DNA of 40,703 bases from the NCBI GenBank assembly GCA_937873005.1, contig CALMUY010000109.1, forward strand, positions 1 through 40,703, written 5' to 3'. This DNA comes from an uncultured Aeromicrobium sp. GTDB lineage: Bacteria; Actinomycetota; Actinomycetes; Propionibacteriales; Nocardioidaceae. The position numbers were made by a program, and so were the translations under genes. Position 1 is the first letter of the stretch. Each line of letters opens with the position of its first letter. Of the stretch, positions 18,665 through 28,150 are shown piece by piece. Under the pieces are notes generated by a model that saw nothing but the letters and a program-made list of their open reading frames with translations, ran no database searches and had not been told where the DNA came from.

Positions 18665-19018
18665 TCATTCAAAGTAGTAGGACGGCGCGGCACGAGCCCG
18701 TTGCCTAATCCCCCACGCACCCAGCGGCGTTTTAATCTCGGCTCGCGCCGTTACTGTCGCCACCTCAGCGTCCATTCGACAGGACGTAATTCTTGTGCCA
18801 TTGGCTTTGGCGATGCGTCTGGCAGCCGCGCATCCTTCTTGTCCGTCAACGCTCGCTTTCGAGGCAGCTAAAGCCGCAAAGTCGGCGCCTTGGCCAGCTC
18901 GTTGATGTAGCGACAGGAGCAGCACTGCGACCATGCATGCTCCCGCCACCATGACGATGACGGCTCCCGCCGAAATCGCAAGCGTTGATCCGGTTCCTCG
19001 TTCTCGTGGGGCGTTCAT
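18665..19018 (-). CDS. TadE/G-like helicase-secretion neighbourhood pseudopilin
   Basis: A 117-aa protein starting MNAPRERGTGSTLAISAGAV, with one hydrophobic segment (about residues 12-36) and a short extracytoplasmic tail containing two Cys. This is the layout of the Rv3654c-type TadE-like protein that lies between a helicase and a Tad cluster in actinobacteria. Its ATG overlaps the preceding TadE stop by 4 bp, and it is last in the operon. Role: minor pseudopilin or assembly factor, inferred from family and context. Confidence 0.82.
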   Translation of the reverse strand: MNAPRERGTGSTLAISAGAVIVMVAGACMVAVLLLSLHQRAGQGADFAALAASKASVDGQEGCAAARRIAKANGTRITSCRMDAEVATVTARAEIKTPLGAWGIRQRARAAPSYYFE

Positions 19019-19350
19019 TCTCGAACCGCCGAAGCGTTTCCTTGGACGGTGACGGCTAGGCGTGGCAACGACGGCACGGTTACTCGCCGGCTGACGTGAA
19101 CGCTCACGGTGCCGCTTGCTTCCCGAACGCGAACCTTCAACCCACGTGAGCTTTCTCCAACACGACGCATGGCTTGTGCTTTGGAGTCGCCTTGGGACAT
19201 GCTCCGAGCAATAAATTGCGCGGTTTCGTTCGTTTGCGCATGAGCCGTTTGAATCCAAAGCATGCCTGCGAGAAGGCACGTGATGAAAAGCAGTGTTGGA
19301 ATGACGACGGCAGTTTCGGCGGTGACCATTCCGTGTTCGTTCTTGACCAT
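19015..19350 (-). CDS. TadE-like minor pseudopilin
   Basis: A 111-aa protein beginning MVKNEHGMVTAETAVVIPTLL: a short basic leader, then Gly followed by MVTAETA, the processing-site pattern of TadE proteins (G before the cleavage, Glu at +5), and a single membrane helix. I take the ATG ending at 19350; an in-frame upstream start would add 44 residues of Pro/Arg-rich sequence that lies over the intergenic part after the pilin gene. Overlaps the next gene by 4 bp. Confidence 0.88.
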   Translation of the reverse strand: MVKNEHGMVTAETAVVIPTLLFITCLLAGMLWIQTAHAQTNETAQFIARSMSQGDSKAQAMRRVGESSRGLKVRVREASGTVSVHVSRRVTVPSLPRLAVTVQGNASAVRE

Positions 19351-19421
19351 AGGTTCTCGTTTCTGTGCACGGGTCTCAGCGAGCGGTGGCCCCGGCCACG
19401 AATGGCCGGGGCTTCCAGTGC

Positions 19422-19607
19422 TCAGAACGGGAGCGTGCCGATCATTCGGGTAAATACGTCTTGCAGGAGGCTCTGGAACCACTCAGAGGTGCCGACCTTG
19501 TAGAGGATTCCGCCGACACCGCAGGCGCCAACGGTGCCGACCGCATATTCGGCCGTTGCCATGCCGCGTTCGTTGTTCTTGTTACGGGTGATGAGGTTCT
19601 GGATCAT
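19422..19607 (-). CDS. Flp-type pilin, DUF4244 family
   Basis: A 61-aa pilin: leader MIQNLITRNKNNERG, then MATAEYAVGTVGACGVGGILYKV. The G followed by MATAEYA is the type IVb prepilin cleavage pattern with Glu5, and the rest is one hydrophobic helix and a short amphipathic tail. Mycobacterial Rv3656c is the same family. Of two neighbouring ATGs, 19607 is preferred because AAAGGA sits about 7 nt before it, whereas the ATG at 19613 is 1-2 nt away. It probably has its own promoter (19627-19655), so it can be made at higher levels than the machinery genes. Confidence 0.9.
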   Translation of the reverse strand: MIQNLITRNKNNERGMATAEYAVGTVGACGVGGILYKVGTSEWFQSLLQDVFTRMIGTLPF

Positions 19608-19626
19608 GTCCATGTCCTTTCGTTGT

Positions 19627-19655
19627 AGTTATCCAGAACATGGGCGTTTGAGCAA
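19627..19655 (-). promoter_or_regulatory. Candidate promoter of the pilin gene
   Basis: On the minus strand TTGCTC (19655-19650), a 17-nt spacer and ATAACT (19632-19627) precede the pilin start by about 20 nt. It lies in the 115-bp gap after tadC, the only sizeable gap inside the Tad gene row besides the one after the pilin. Confidence 0.45.
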
Positions 19656-19689
19656 AGAATTTGCGGGCAGTCCACACGCTTGTGGAAAC

Positions 19690-19728
19690 CGCTGAGGGCA
19701 AACGAGCACTGAGGATGAACCCTCAGCG
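19690..19728 (-). terminator. Hairpin at the tadC end, possible attenuator
   Basis: CGCTGAGGG and CCCTCAGCG (19690-19698 and 19720-19728) are perfectly complementary and include the tadC stop codon. On the minus strand only GTTTCC follows, so it is a weak terminator at best. Placed between machinery genes and pilin it may limit read-through or protect the mRNA end. Confidence 0.4.
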
Positions 19729-20418
19729 ACCGAGGACTCCCGAGGACAACCCCAGCACGAGCGGGACGATTCCGATGAGGACGAACGCTGGCAAGAAACA
19801 CAGGCCGAGCGGTATCGCCGTCTTTGTTGCAACATTTTTACCCGCAAGCGACTTACGTTCACTTCGGTCTTTTCGAGCACTGTTAGCGGCATGCTGGATC
19901 GACAACACCACGCTGCTACCGGACTCTGCCGTTCGGGCAAACGTTCGGCCCACGCGCGCCAGCGGAGTCTCGGCCAATCCTCGCCAGACGGGCTGCGGGT
20001 CAACACAAAACTCCAACTCCATCGAAACGGTTCGCAAGGTGTCCCCCAGTGGCCCTTGGGTGTGATTTGCCACGAGCGCCAGTGCCGATTCGATCGTCCT
20101 CCCCGACGCAACCACCGCCCCCATCAGTCCTAGTGCGATAGGAACGTCTGCAGTGATGTGCGCTTCTCGTTTTCGGTTCTCGCCTGAGTCGAGGCGAGAT
20201 ACCCAGGCTCGAACGAGTGGCGCAGTGACGATACCGAGCACGAGACCCATCACGTCGAGCACGAGGAATCCCAGTAATGGCCAAAACACAAGCACCAGTA
20301 GTTCAGGATTTAACAACTTGCCTCGCGACTGAGGTTGTTGAGGCAGAGGGACTCTGATGAGTGCATTGGGTCGCTGCCAGGCCCACACCAATAGCGTGAC
20401 CGTGATGAAAACACTCAT
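19723..20418 (-). CDS. tadC: Type II secretion F-domain protein, TadC-like
   Basis: A 231-aa inner-membrane platform protein for Tad pilus assembly. It has hydrophobic stretches at the N-terminus, around residues 40-70, and at the C-terminal end (LGLCFLPAFVLIGIVPLVLGL). The central cytoplasmic region with VPIALGLMGAVVASGRTIESALALVA and SGSSVVLSIQHAANSARKDR is the F-domain pattern. It overlaps tadB by 4 bp. Shorter than full-length TadC of proteobacteria, but usual for the actinobacterial form. Confidence 0.9.
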   Translation of the reverse strand: MSVFITVTLLVWAWQRPNALIRVPLPQQPQSRGKLLNPELLVLVFWPLLGFLVLDVMGLVLGIVTAPLVRAWVSRLDSGENRKREAHITADVPIALGLMGAVVASGRTIESALALVANHTQGPLGDTLRTVSMELEFCVDPQPVWRGLAETPLARVGRTFARTAESGSSVVLSIQHAANSARKDRSERKSLAGKNVATKTAIPLGLCFLPAFVLIGIVPLVLGLSSGVLGR

Positions 20419-21215
20419 GCCCGCTCCGCATGGTCAGCGATCTTGTCGACCCACACCACACCGAGGCTCGCCAAGATCGATCCAATGGACACCGCCAGAG
20501 CACCCCACAAAGTCTCAGTGATGACATGGACGGGGGCGGCTCCCATTCCGCTTCCCATGCCGAGTGCGAAGAGCGGGAGAACTGCCATCAGTACTGCCGT
20601 TGACCGGGCGGGTGCCACGGCCGATTCAATTTCGGAGACCAGTTCGAGTTCGCGTTCAATATCGGCCGCCACCGTTTCGAGAACAAGTGCCAATGGGGCC
20701 CCCGATTCGTGCGCTACTGCCCAAGCTGAAGCAACCCATCTCAGCGATTCGCAGCCTGGCTGGGTCGACGCGCGATGCCATTCGGTGGCGACATCTGCAC
20801 CGACGCGATGAGCCTCGTACACGTCACGGACGTAGTCGAACTCGTCGGCGAGACGCGCCAAGGTGGTGGTCGGCAAGACCCCCGCTCGCAAATCGCTCGC
20901 GAGAACTTCGACCACTTCCATGCACGCCTCGCGGGCGGCTCTTGTTCGTGCCTTGTGTCGTGATTTTTTCCACCTCACCGCGATGCCGAAGGCTACCCCG
21001 ATTGACGCGAGTGACAGCAATGCTTTCGGCGCACCCCAGAGGGCGGCCAGAAAAATCCATCCGCAAAACCCCGCCGTGACGACGAGCCACCATGGCATAG
21101 TTGGCCGTCGAGTTTGTCCCAACCGGACAGCAACGACGGCCCAGGGCGGGTCGAGAAACCAGACGAAGGCCGCACTTGCGGCAGCCGCAAGCACGGCCTG
21201 ACTTGACTGCAACAC
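20415..21215 (-). CDS. tadB: Type II secretion F-domain protein, TadB-like
   Basis: A 266-aa membrane protein paired with TadC. Hydrophobic segments near residues 5-30, 40-75 and at the C-terminus flank a cytoplasmic F-domain (EVVEVLASDLRAGVLPTTTLARLADE, WAVAHESGAPLALVLETVAADIERE). It starts at GTG ending at 21215, immediately after the tadA stop (no gap), which suggests coupled translation, and it overlaps tadC by 4 bp. Confidence 0.9.
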   Translation of the reverse strand: MLQSSQAVLAAAASAAFVWFLDPPWAVVAVRLGQTRRPTMPWWLVVTAGFCGWIFLAALWGAPKALLSLASIGVAFGIAVRWKKSRHKARTRAAREACMEVVEVLASDLRAGVLPTTTLARLADEFDYVRDVYEAHRVGADVATEWHRASTQPGCESLRWVASAWAVAHESGAPLALVLETVAADIERELELVSEIESAVAPARSTAVLMAVLPLFALGMGSGMGAAPVHVITETLWGALAVSIGSILASLGVVWVDKIADHAERA

Positions 21216-22328
21216 TCAATCCTCGTGCCGGATGATGGTTGTCGCTGCGAGTTCGCCCATGGCGTTTCGTTCAAGTCTGGCAAGTTCGAGCACCCTGCGT
21301 TGCCCCGAGGCGTCTCGCCCAACATGAACGATGCGGTCGATTGCGGCTTCGGCTTGTAGCCAGGTTGTCTCACGCGCCATGCCTGCGGCGGATCCAAGCG
21401 CCGCTAGGCGGGCTGGCACATCGCGTGGACTATTCGCGTGCAAGGTGGCCGCACCTCCCTCGTGGCCGGTGTTCATTGCCGCGAGCATGTCCGCGACTTC
21501 GGCGCCTCGCACTTCTCCCACGATGAGCCGATCTGGCCTCATCCGCAGTGATTGGCGAATGAGATCACGCATGGTGACCAGCCCGGCACCTTCGACGTTC
21601 GCTGGCCGACCTTCAAGACTGACGACGTGTGGGTGGTTGGGCGCGAGTTCGGCAGAATCTTCCACGATGACGATGCGTTCGTTCGGATCCACGATCGACA
21701 AAAGTGCCGAGAGCATCGTGGTTTTGCCTGACCCGGTAGCGCCAGTTACGAGAAAGGCCTTGCGGGTCGCGACGACTTGGCGCAGGGCGCGTGCCATCGT
21801 CGGCGAAAGCGATCCCGAATGCTCGAGTTCGCTGAGGCGGGGCGCTCTCTGACTCGGCTTTCGTAGCGAAATGAGCGTTCCTGGCCGAGCCAGCGGTGCC
21901 AAAATCGCGTGCAGGCGCGTTCCGTCGGGTAGGCGTCCGTCGACCCAACCGCACGCGTCGTCGAGCCGCCGTCCGGCGATCGACGCGAGTCGCTGCGCGA
22001 GTCTCCGAACTTCTGCTTCGCTCGCGAACACGGAAGGGTGTTCGCGAAGGCCCGCGCCAGAATCAACCCACACGGCTAGGTCTCCGTTGACAAGCACATC
22101 GGTGACATCGTCACGGTCAAGAAAAACTTGAAGCGGCCCCGCGTCCAACGATTCTCGGTGCAGTTGCTCCACGACTTTGAGAACCATCCCTGCGCTCACG
22201 AGTCCGTAGTGGCTTCGCATGGCCGATGCCACCGCTTCTGGTCCATTTCCAAGACCTTGACGTGCGATCCGAGTTCGAACGTGATCAAGCAAGTCGGGCG
22301 TAATCGTTTCGGGAAGTGATGCTGTCAT
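21216..22328 (-). CDS. tadA: Tad secretion ATPase, CpaF/TadA-like
   Basis: A 370-aa hexameric ATPase that powers pilus assembly, cytoplasmic. N-terminal region VTDVLVNGDLAVWVDSG is typical of CpaF; then ISLRKPSQ, Walker A GATGSGKTT (196-204), the Asp box region IVIVEDSAELAPNHPHVVSLE, Walker B-type RPDRLIVGEVRGAEVADML, and the His box TGHEGGAATLHANS. It overlaps the CpaE-like gene by 4 bp (ATGA). All key motifs are intact, so the machine appears functional. Confidence 0.95.
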   Translation of the reverse strand: MTASLPETITPDLLDHVRTRIARQGLGNGPEAVASAMRSHYGLVSAGMVLKVVEQLHRESLDAGPLQVFLDRDDVTDVLVNGDLAVWVDSGAGLREHPSVFASEAEVRRLAQRLASIAGRRLDDACGWVDGRLPDGTRLHAILAPLARPGTLISLRKPSQRAPRLSELEHSGSLSPTMARALRQVVATRKAFLVTGATGSGKTTMLSALLSIVDPNERIVIVEDSAELAPNHPHVVSLEGRPANVEGAGLVTMRDLIRQSLRMRPDRLIVGEVRGAEVADMLAAMNTGHEGGAATLHANSPRDVPARLAALGSAAGMARETTWLQAEAAIDRIVHVGRDASGQRRVLELARLERNAMGELAATTIIRHED

Positions 22329-23374
22329 GTCAGCCCCACCATCTCGAGAATGGTGGAACTGACGCGGAGCGGCGCACCGCGACGCGGACCCAAACCATGT
22401 TCGACATCGGCGAAGATTCGGCGCTGCGTGGGCATATGATCGACCACAGGGACCCCCAGCCTGACCGCCAATTCACGGCGGTCGAGGCCACCAGGAGCCG
22501 CCCTTGCTACGACGAGTACTTGAGCACCGCCATTAGTGAGTTGGGGCAACAGTTGTTCGGCGGCAACAACGCCGCTTAACCTCAGCGGCACCATCAAAAC
22601 GATCGCAACAGACCTGTTCACTAAGTCGGATGAAAGAGCATCTAGGCGTCGAGGGACATCAGCGATTACGGCGTCATAGCCGCGTACGAGCGTGTTGACC
22701 ACCGGCGAGCCCGGCACGCCGCCTGGAGTACTTCGACCAAAGGACACGACGTCGACGCCATGGCGCGAAGGTAGCGCCTCACGTAATTCTGGCACCGTAA
22801 TGTGGCCCGTCGTTGCTTCGAGGTCTGCCCAGCGCAGACCCGCCGAGCGTTCAGCACCGAGGACGAGTTCGATTCCGCCCGAGACGTTGTCTCCGTCGAC
22901 AAGAACTACCGATCGCTCTTGGCGTGCAGTCGCACACGCCAAAGCCGCTGCGAGAGTTGACGCTCCGACTCCCCCACACGCCCCCATCACGCTAATGACA
23001 CAGGCCTCGCCAGAACCTTCCACCGCTTCAGCCAAGACCGTGACGACATCGTTGCCGTCAAACCTGATGACTTGGGTGGCGCCGACGTCTATGGCGCTCT
23101 TGAGATTGTCAATGCTGGGCTCGCCGATGAGGAAGACATTGGGTCGGCGCGCCACGTGCTTCGTGGTGATCTGGTGGACCGCATCTACATCGATGAGTAC
23201 AAAATCGGCAGTTTGCCATTGACGTCCGAGGTTTGCGGATTCGGCGTATTCGGTGGCCGACTTACCTAGCGCAGCACACCAGTTGTGGGCGTGCCGGAGG
23301 AAGTGAGGGTCGTTCGAAACGATGAGTGGCCCGCTCACATCGATCGTGGCTTTCCTGGGGACAGAGTTCTTCAC
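22325..23374 (-). CDS. CpaE/TadZ-like pilus localisation ATPase (Rv3660c-like)
   Basis: A 349-aa protein. Residues 1-125 form a receiver-like domain without clear phosphoacceptor context; residues 125-349 are a MinD/ParA-type ATPase. The P-loop reads GACGGVGAST (131-140), with Ala for the conserved Lys of GKT, as seen in many CpaE/TadZ proteins. VVLVDGDNVSGGIELVLG and VIADVPRR correspond to the Walker A' and switch regions. It is first in the Tad gene row and probably positions the apparatus. Mycobacteria call this gene septum site determining protein, but that name rests on homology only. Confidence 0.88.
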   Translation of the reverse strand: MKNSVPRKATIDVSGPLIVSNDPHFLRHAHNWCAALGKSATEYAESANLGRQWQTADFVLIDVDAVHQITTKHVARRPNVFLIGEPSIDNLKSAIDVGATQVIRFDGNDVVTVLAEAVEGSGEACVISVMGACGGVGASTLAAALACATARQERSVVLVDGDNVSGGIELVLGAERSAGLRWADLEATTGHITVPELREALPSRHGVDVVSFGRSTPGGVPGSPVVNTLVRGYDAVIADVPRRLDALSSDLVNRSVAIVLMVPLRLSGVVAAEQLLPQLTNGGAQVLVVARAAPGGLDRRELAVRLGVPVVDHMPTQRRIFADVEHGLGPRRGAPLRVSSTILEMVGLT

Positions 23375-23467
23375 GGAACGAAGACTGCCGACGATCTCGC
23401 CCCGGCGAAAGCCCGCCGTAGCGCGCCTGTGGACAATCGATCCACCGTTCCACGATGTGGATGACGG

Positions 23468-24010
23468 TCAGTTAGACGTTTTTGCCACCCAAGCATTCAA
23501 CCGCGCATCGTCGCTCTCAAAGGACTCAACCAGTTCGCCGCCATCGCACCGACACAATTCAACGATCGAAGCGCGCCCGACGTGTTCGAGCAGGCGCACG
23601 GTGCCCCCGAATGCGACCCATCGTTGGACCGTTTCGAGCGAGTGTGCCGGCTCGATGACCGGCACCGCGGCTAAGTGGAGGTATTCGGCCAAGACCGGAA
23701 CGTGACTGTGTTCTGGGTGCTTTGCAGCAGTCACCACAATCGAGTCCGGCTCGGCAGCGACCGAACGCAATATCCTCATATCGGGACTATCAACCCCCAA
23801 AGCGAGCTCTTCAAGATATCTCTCTCGAAACTCTTCGAAACGCGAGTCGTCAGCATGAAACCAGGTCCGCAATTCGGCACTTGGAGCGACTCCCGGCAGC
23901 CACGAACCGACGCGCGGGTCACCTTTGGGGATGCCACGTGGCCACAAGCGATCGACCAAGAACCGATGCTGACCGGGCACAACCTCGTCATAAATTCGAC
24001 CAATCTTCAC
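23468..24010 (-). CDS. DUF488 protein with C-terminal extension
   Basis: A 180-aa protein. The first ~115 residues match DUF488: RIYDEVVPGQHRFLVDRLWPRGI, then APSAELRTWFHADDSRFEEFRERYLEEL and SIVVTAAKHPEHSHVPVLAEYL, a small domain of unknown function. The last ~60 residues, from VQRWVAFGGTVRLLEH to ELCRCDGGELVESFESDD, do not belong to DUF488 and resemble a separate small module with a C-x-C-DGGE core; I do not recognise it with confidence. GTG start. It is divergent from the HAD gene and just upstream of the Tad genes on the same strand. Confidence 0.82.
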   Translation of the reverse strand: MKIGRIYDEVVPGQHRFLVDRLWPRGIPKGDPRVGSWLPGVAPSAELRTWFHADDSRFEEFRERYLEELALGVDSPDMRILRSVAAEPDSIVVTAAKHPEHSHVPVLAEYLHLAAVPVIEPAHSLETVQRWVAFGGTVRLLEHVGRASIVELCRCDGGELVESFESDDARLNAWVAKTSN

Positions 24011-24077
24011 ACTTCCATAGCACCGCAGAACACATCAATATGCAAGGAAACGGAGAATGCCCCGCTAGGCTGGAGTT

Positions 24078-24887
24078 ATGAGCGTGAATTCGGCACGCCC
24101 CGCCGCGTTTTTTGATCTCGACAAGACGATCATCGCCAAGTCGAGTGCGTTGGCGTTTAGCAAGCCTTTTTACGACGAAGGCCTGTTGCGAAGGCGCAAC
24201 TTGCTGCGCAGCGCGTATGCCCAATTCATGTTCTCGCTCAACGGTGCTGACAACGATCGGCTCACGCTCATTCGCGACGAAATTTCTCGACTCGTCGAAG
24301 GCTGGGATGTCGATACCGTTCGCCGGACAATCGACGAAACCTTCGATGCGGTCATCGAACCGATGATCCATTCCGAAGCACTCGACCTGATCGCGGAGCA
24401 TCGTGCACAAGGTCACCCCATTGTCATCGTGTCGGCTTCGGGCGATGTCATGGTCGAACCGATTGGTCGCCGACTTGACGTCGATCACGTGATCTCGACC
24501 CGCATGTCCGTGATTGATAACAAGTTCTCAGGCGAAATCACCTATTACGCTCACGGCCCAACGAAAGCCGAAGCGATGCGTGAACTCGCTGAACGCGAAA
24601 ACTACGATCTCGCAGCGAGTTACGCGTATTCCGATTCGGCAACCGACATTCCCATGTTGGAGGCGGTCGGCCATCCGTTCGCGGTCAATCCCGACAAGCA
24701 ATTGCGTGCGAAGGCTGAAGAACTGGGTTGGCCGATTTTAGAGTTCAAGCGCCCCGTCAGCCTCGCGAAGGCGACCAAATACAAACCCACCTTGAGCCAG
24801 GTTGCGGTAGGTGGCGCCATTCTGGGAGCGGCGACGATTGCCGGCGTCGTTGGCTACAAAGTTCGTCATCGAGACCCACTCAGTTAG
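24078..24887 (+). CDS. HAD-IB family phosphatase with C-terminal membrane anchor (Rv3661-like)
   Basis: A 269-aa hydrolase of the SerB-like HAD-IB group. Motif I is FFDLDKTII (Asp13, Asp15), motif II VIVSAS, motif III Lys in GPTKAEAM, motif IV YSDSATDIPML. The C-terminus has a hydrophobic helix (VAVGGAILGAATIAGVVGY, about 240-260) followed by basic residues, so it is probably membrane-anchored with the catalytic domain inside. TAGGCT lies 6 nt before the ATG, suggesting a leaderless mRNA. Same position relative to the Tad genes as Rv3661 in M. tuberculosis. Phosphate substrate unknown. Confidence 0.92.
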   Translation: MSVNSARPAAFFDLDKTIIAKSSALAFSKPFYDEGLLRRRNLLRSAYAQFMFSLNGADNDRLTLIRDEISRLVEGWDVDTVRRTIDETFDAVIEPMIHSEALDLIAEHRAQGHPIVIVSASGDVMVEPIGRRLDVDHVISTRMSVIDNKFSGEITYYAHGPTKAEAMRELAERENYDLAASYAYSDSATDIPMLEAVGHPFAVNPDKQLRAKAEELGWPILEFKRPVSLAKATKYKPTLSQVAVGGAILGAATIAGVVGYKVRHRDPLS

Positions 24888-24899
24888 CCCGAGTTTCCT

Positions 24900-25128
24900 A
24901 CCTCTTGTGGAGGACTCGCGCGTGGTGCATGCTGGAATCAGAATTCAAGAGCGGCTCGCAGTTTTGGAACTCACGCGGCGATCTCCCGTCCCACAGGGTA
25001 ATCGCATCCGGGATATCCACATTTTCCATGCACCCTAGTGGCCCCGGGGCGATGATTTGACGAAGGCACGCTTGGTAACCAGAGCGTTGCGGGCAGCGGC
25101 GGCGTCTTAACCGGCGCCGCCGTTTTTT
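24900..25128 (+). ncRNA. Candidate Ms1/6S-like RNA
   Basis: The 263-bp gap between the Rv3661-like and Rv3662c-like genes is where mycobacteria carry Ms1 (MTS2823), the abundant RNA that binds core RNA polymerase. The gap holds no ORF of note, ends in a strong plus-strand terminator (25097-25128), and folds: GGTGCATG (24924-24931) pairs with CATGCACC (25027-25034), enclosing a hairpin of GCGAT/ATCGC and CCC/GGG (24978-25005). A long hairpin with an open centre is the 6S-like plan. The 5' end is not defined; I see no clear promoter. Assignment rests on synteny and fold, not sequence match. Confidence 0.45.
25097..25128 (+). terminator. Intrinsic terminator
   Basis: CGGCGGCG (25097-25104) and CGCCGCCG (25115-25122) form an 8-bp GC stem followed by six T (25123-25128). 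It ends the HAD gene transcript or the candidate RNA before it. Confidence 0.85.
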
Positions 25129-25150
25129 GTGCACCTTTTCGGGAGGGCCT

Positions 25151-25867
25151 TTATTTCGAGTTCAAAGGCGAAGCTTCGGCCGCGCGTGTATACGAATCAG
25201 CACACCAGAGCAACCATTGGTGTACGCCTGTTGCTTGAGACTCATACGCCTTGAGCGCGGCGAAGTAGCCCTGCGAGTCCATCACGTGGCCAACTTCGGG
25301 CACGGTCACCGAGGCCGGATCGATGCCACGATCCACAAAAAGCAAGCGCTCTACTGCTCTAGCCACGACGGCGTTGTGCGAAATGAACGCGCCTGCCGCA
25401 ATAATCTCGGCGTGCGCCAAGGCTGCAACCACAAGCGCGGGCGCTTCGGTCTTTTCTTTCACCATGTCGCCGAGCGCCTGAAGTCGTTTGACTCCTTCCG
25501 GGTTCACTGGGCGTCCGAGGTCTTCGTCCGCAACGGAACCGGCCGCGGCGAGTGCGTGGACCCGCGCCATCGCTTGCACCGGCGAGGTGCGCCACATGGG
25601 CAGCAGCCCGAGCAACTGAGTCGAGAGACGGACAGCAGCCTTTGCGGTCGCGTCTCCGCCACCTTCAGCGAGTTCGTCAACGTCGAAGGAACTGCCTTCG
25701 AGGGTGGCCGAAGCCCAGGCGCCGAGCAGTAGCGAGCGGGCCGTGTGTTCGGGGGTGCTTTTGCGCAATCCCCGATCGCGCAGCACTGCGTCGATGCTGT
25801 CGCGGGTGGAACGGTAACTCGACGGAACTCCCTCAAGGAGTGCTGCGGCAATGAATGGATCAGACAC
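25151..25867 (-). CDS. Conserved actinobacterial protein, Rv3662c-like
   Basis: A 238-aa mostly helical soluble protein, MSDPFIAAALLEGVPSSY at the start and QWLLWCADSY near the end. It shares position and general sequence with Rv3662c of M. tuberculosis, sometimes annotated as an oxidoreductase without evidence. No cofactor-binding motif is visible: no GxGxxG, no metal cluster. No signal peptide. It converges with the HAD gene and is divergent, 49 bp apart, from the methyltransferase at 25917. Function unknown. Confidence 0.8.
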   Translation of the reverse strand: MSDPFIAAALLEGVPSSYRSTRDSIDAVLRDRGLRKSTPEHTARSLLLGAWASATLEGSSFDVDELAEGGGDATAKAAVRLSTQLLGLLPMWRTSPVQAMARVHALAAAGSVADEDLGRPVNPEGVKRLQALGDMVKEKTEAPALVVAALAHAEIIAAGAFISHNAVVARAVERLLFVDRGIDPASVTVPEVGHVMDSQGYFAALKAYESQATGVHQWLLWCADSYTRAAEASPLNSK

Positions 25868-25916
25868 GCCTGCAGACTACCGACCCTGCGTGCCATCCGG
25901 CGAGTAACCTCGAATC

Positions 25917-26597
25917 GTGAGTGTTTTTCCCGTGGATTCTGCAGCCAGATGGCTCGTGGGGGAACGCCTGTCCACCATCTTGCATATTGGTGACGGGCCG
26001 CTCGCGTACGGCTTGAGCGAACAGGGCCACGAAGTGACCATCGCTGGAACAGATGTTACGCAAGTTCGTAACGATGAAGTGACATACGTGCGCGCCGATC
26101 CTGAGCACTTGCCGTTCGCTTCCAATAGCTTCGATGTGATCGTTGCCCCCCAGTTGGCTGATTCACCCAGTGTCCTCGCACAGTACGCTCGCGTACTTGT
26201 GCCGCATGGGTATCTTTCGGCTATGAGCCGCCGCTACGACGACTCGCTTCCATGGGTCCGCAAATTGCGCGCGATCACCGGTGACACCGGCAATAGTGAT
26301 CCCGTTGCTGATACTTTTTCGGCCTCGGGTCTGTTTGAAGATATCGAGGTTCGCGAGTTCAACGATTGGCAGAATCTTGATCTGCCTACGCTCATGCAGT
26401 TTGCCGAACAGACTCGTGCCCCTCATGTGCCGATCGACCGATTGGCCAGCGTGCACCAACTGTGGCTGGAATACTCGCAAGCCTCCGGGTCGTTGCGGCT
26501 GCGCCACGAGACGAAATGCACTCGAGCGAAAGTTGTCAAAGAGGCTTTGGCAAGCGAGCCAGATCCGCCGGACGCATTCTTGCTGTCGCTCGACTAG
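25917..26597 (+). CDS. Class I SAM methyltransferase-like protein
   Basis: A 226-aa protein with a UbiE-like methyltransferase layout: a weak motif I ILHIGDGPLAYGLSEQG, then VRADPEHLPFASNSFDVIVAPQ and YARVLVPHGYLSAMS. The glycine-rich SAM loop is poor (GDGP where GxGxG is expected), so activity is not certain. TAACCT lies 6 nt before the GTG start, as expected of a leaderless mRNA. Followed by guaB1 on the same strand after 74 bp, with its own promoter signal. Confidence 0.78.
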   Translation: MSVFPVDSAARWLVGERLSTILHIGDGPLAYGLSEQGHEVTIAGTDVTQVRNDEVTYVRADPEHLPFASNSFDVIVAPQLADSPSVLAQYARVLVPHGYLSAMSRRYDDSLPWVRKLRAITGDTGNSDPVADTFSASGLFEDIEVREFNDWQNLDLPTLMQFAEQTRAPHVPIDRLASVHQLWLEYSQASGSLRLRHETKCTRAKVVKEALASEPDPPDAFLLSLD

Positions 26598-26647
26598 ACC
26601 GAGGCACCGAGTCGCACGGTCTCCTGTCTATGGGTTATTGCCGATAG

Positions 26648-28135
<1,488 letters not shown>

Positions 28136-28150
28136 GTGAACTGGGTTTAT

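Noticed and set aside
23375..24077. Search for a 6C RNA next to the CpaE-like gene, where mycobacteria have one
   Set aside because: No C6 runs or paired C-loop hairpins in either gap (23375-23467, 24011-24077).
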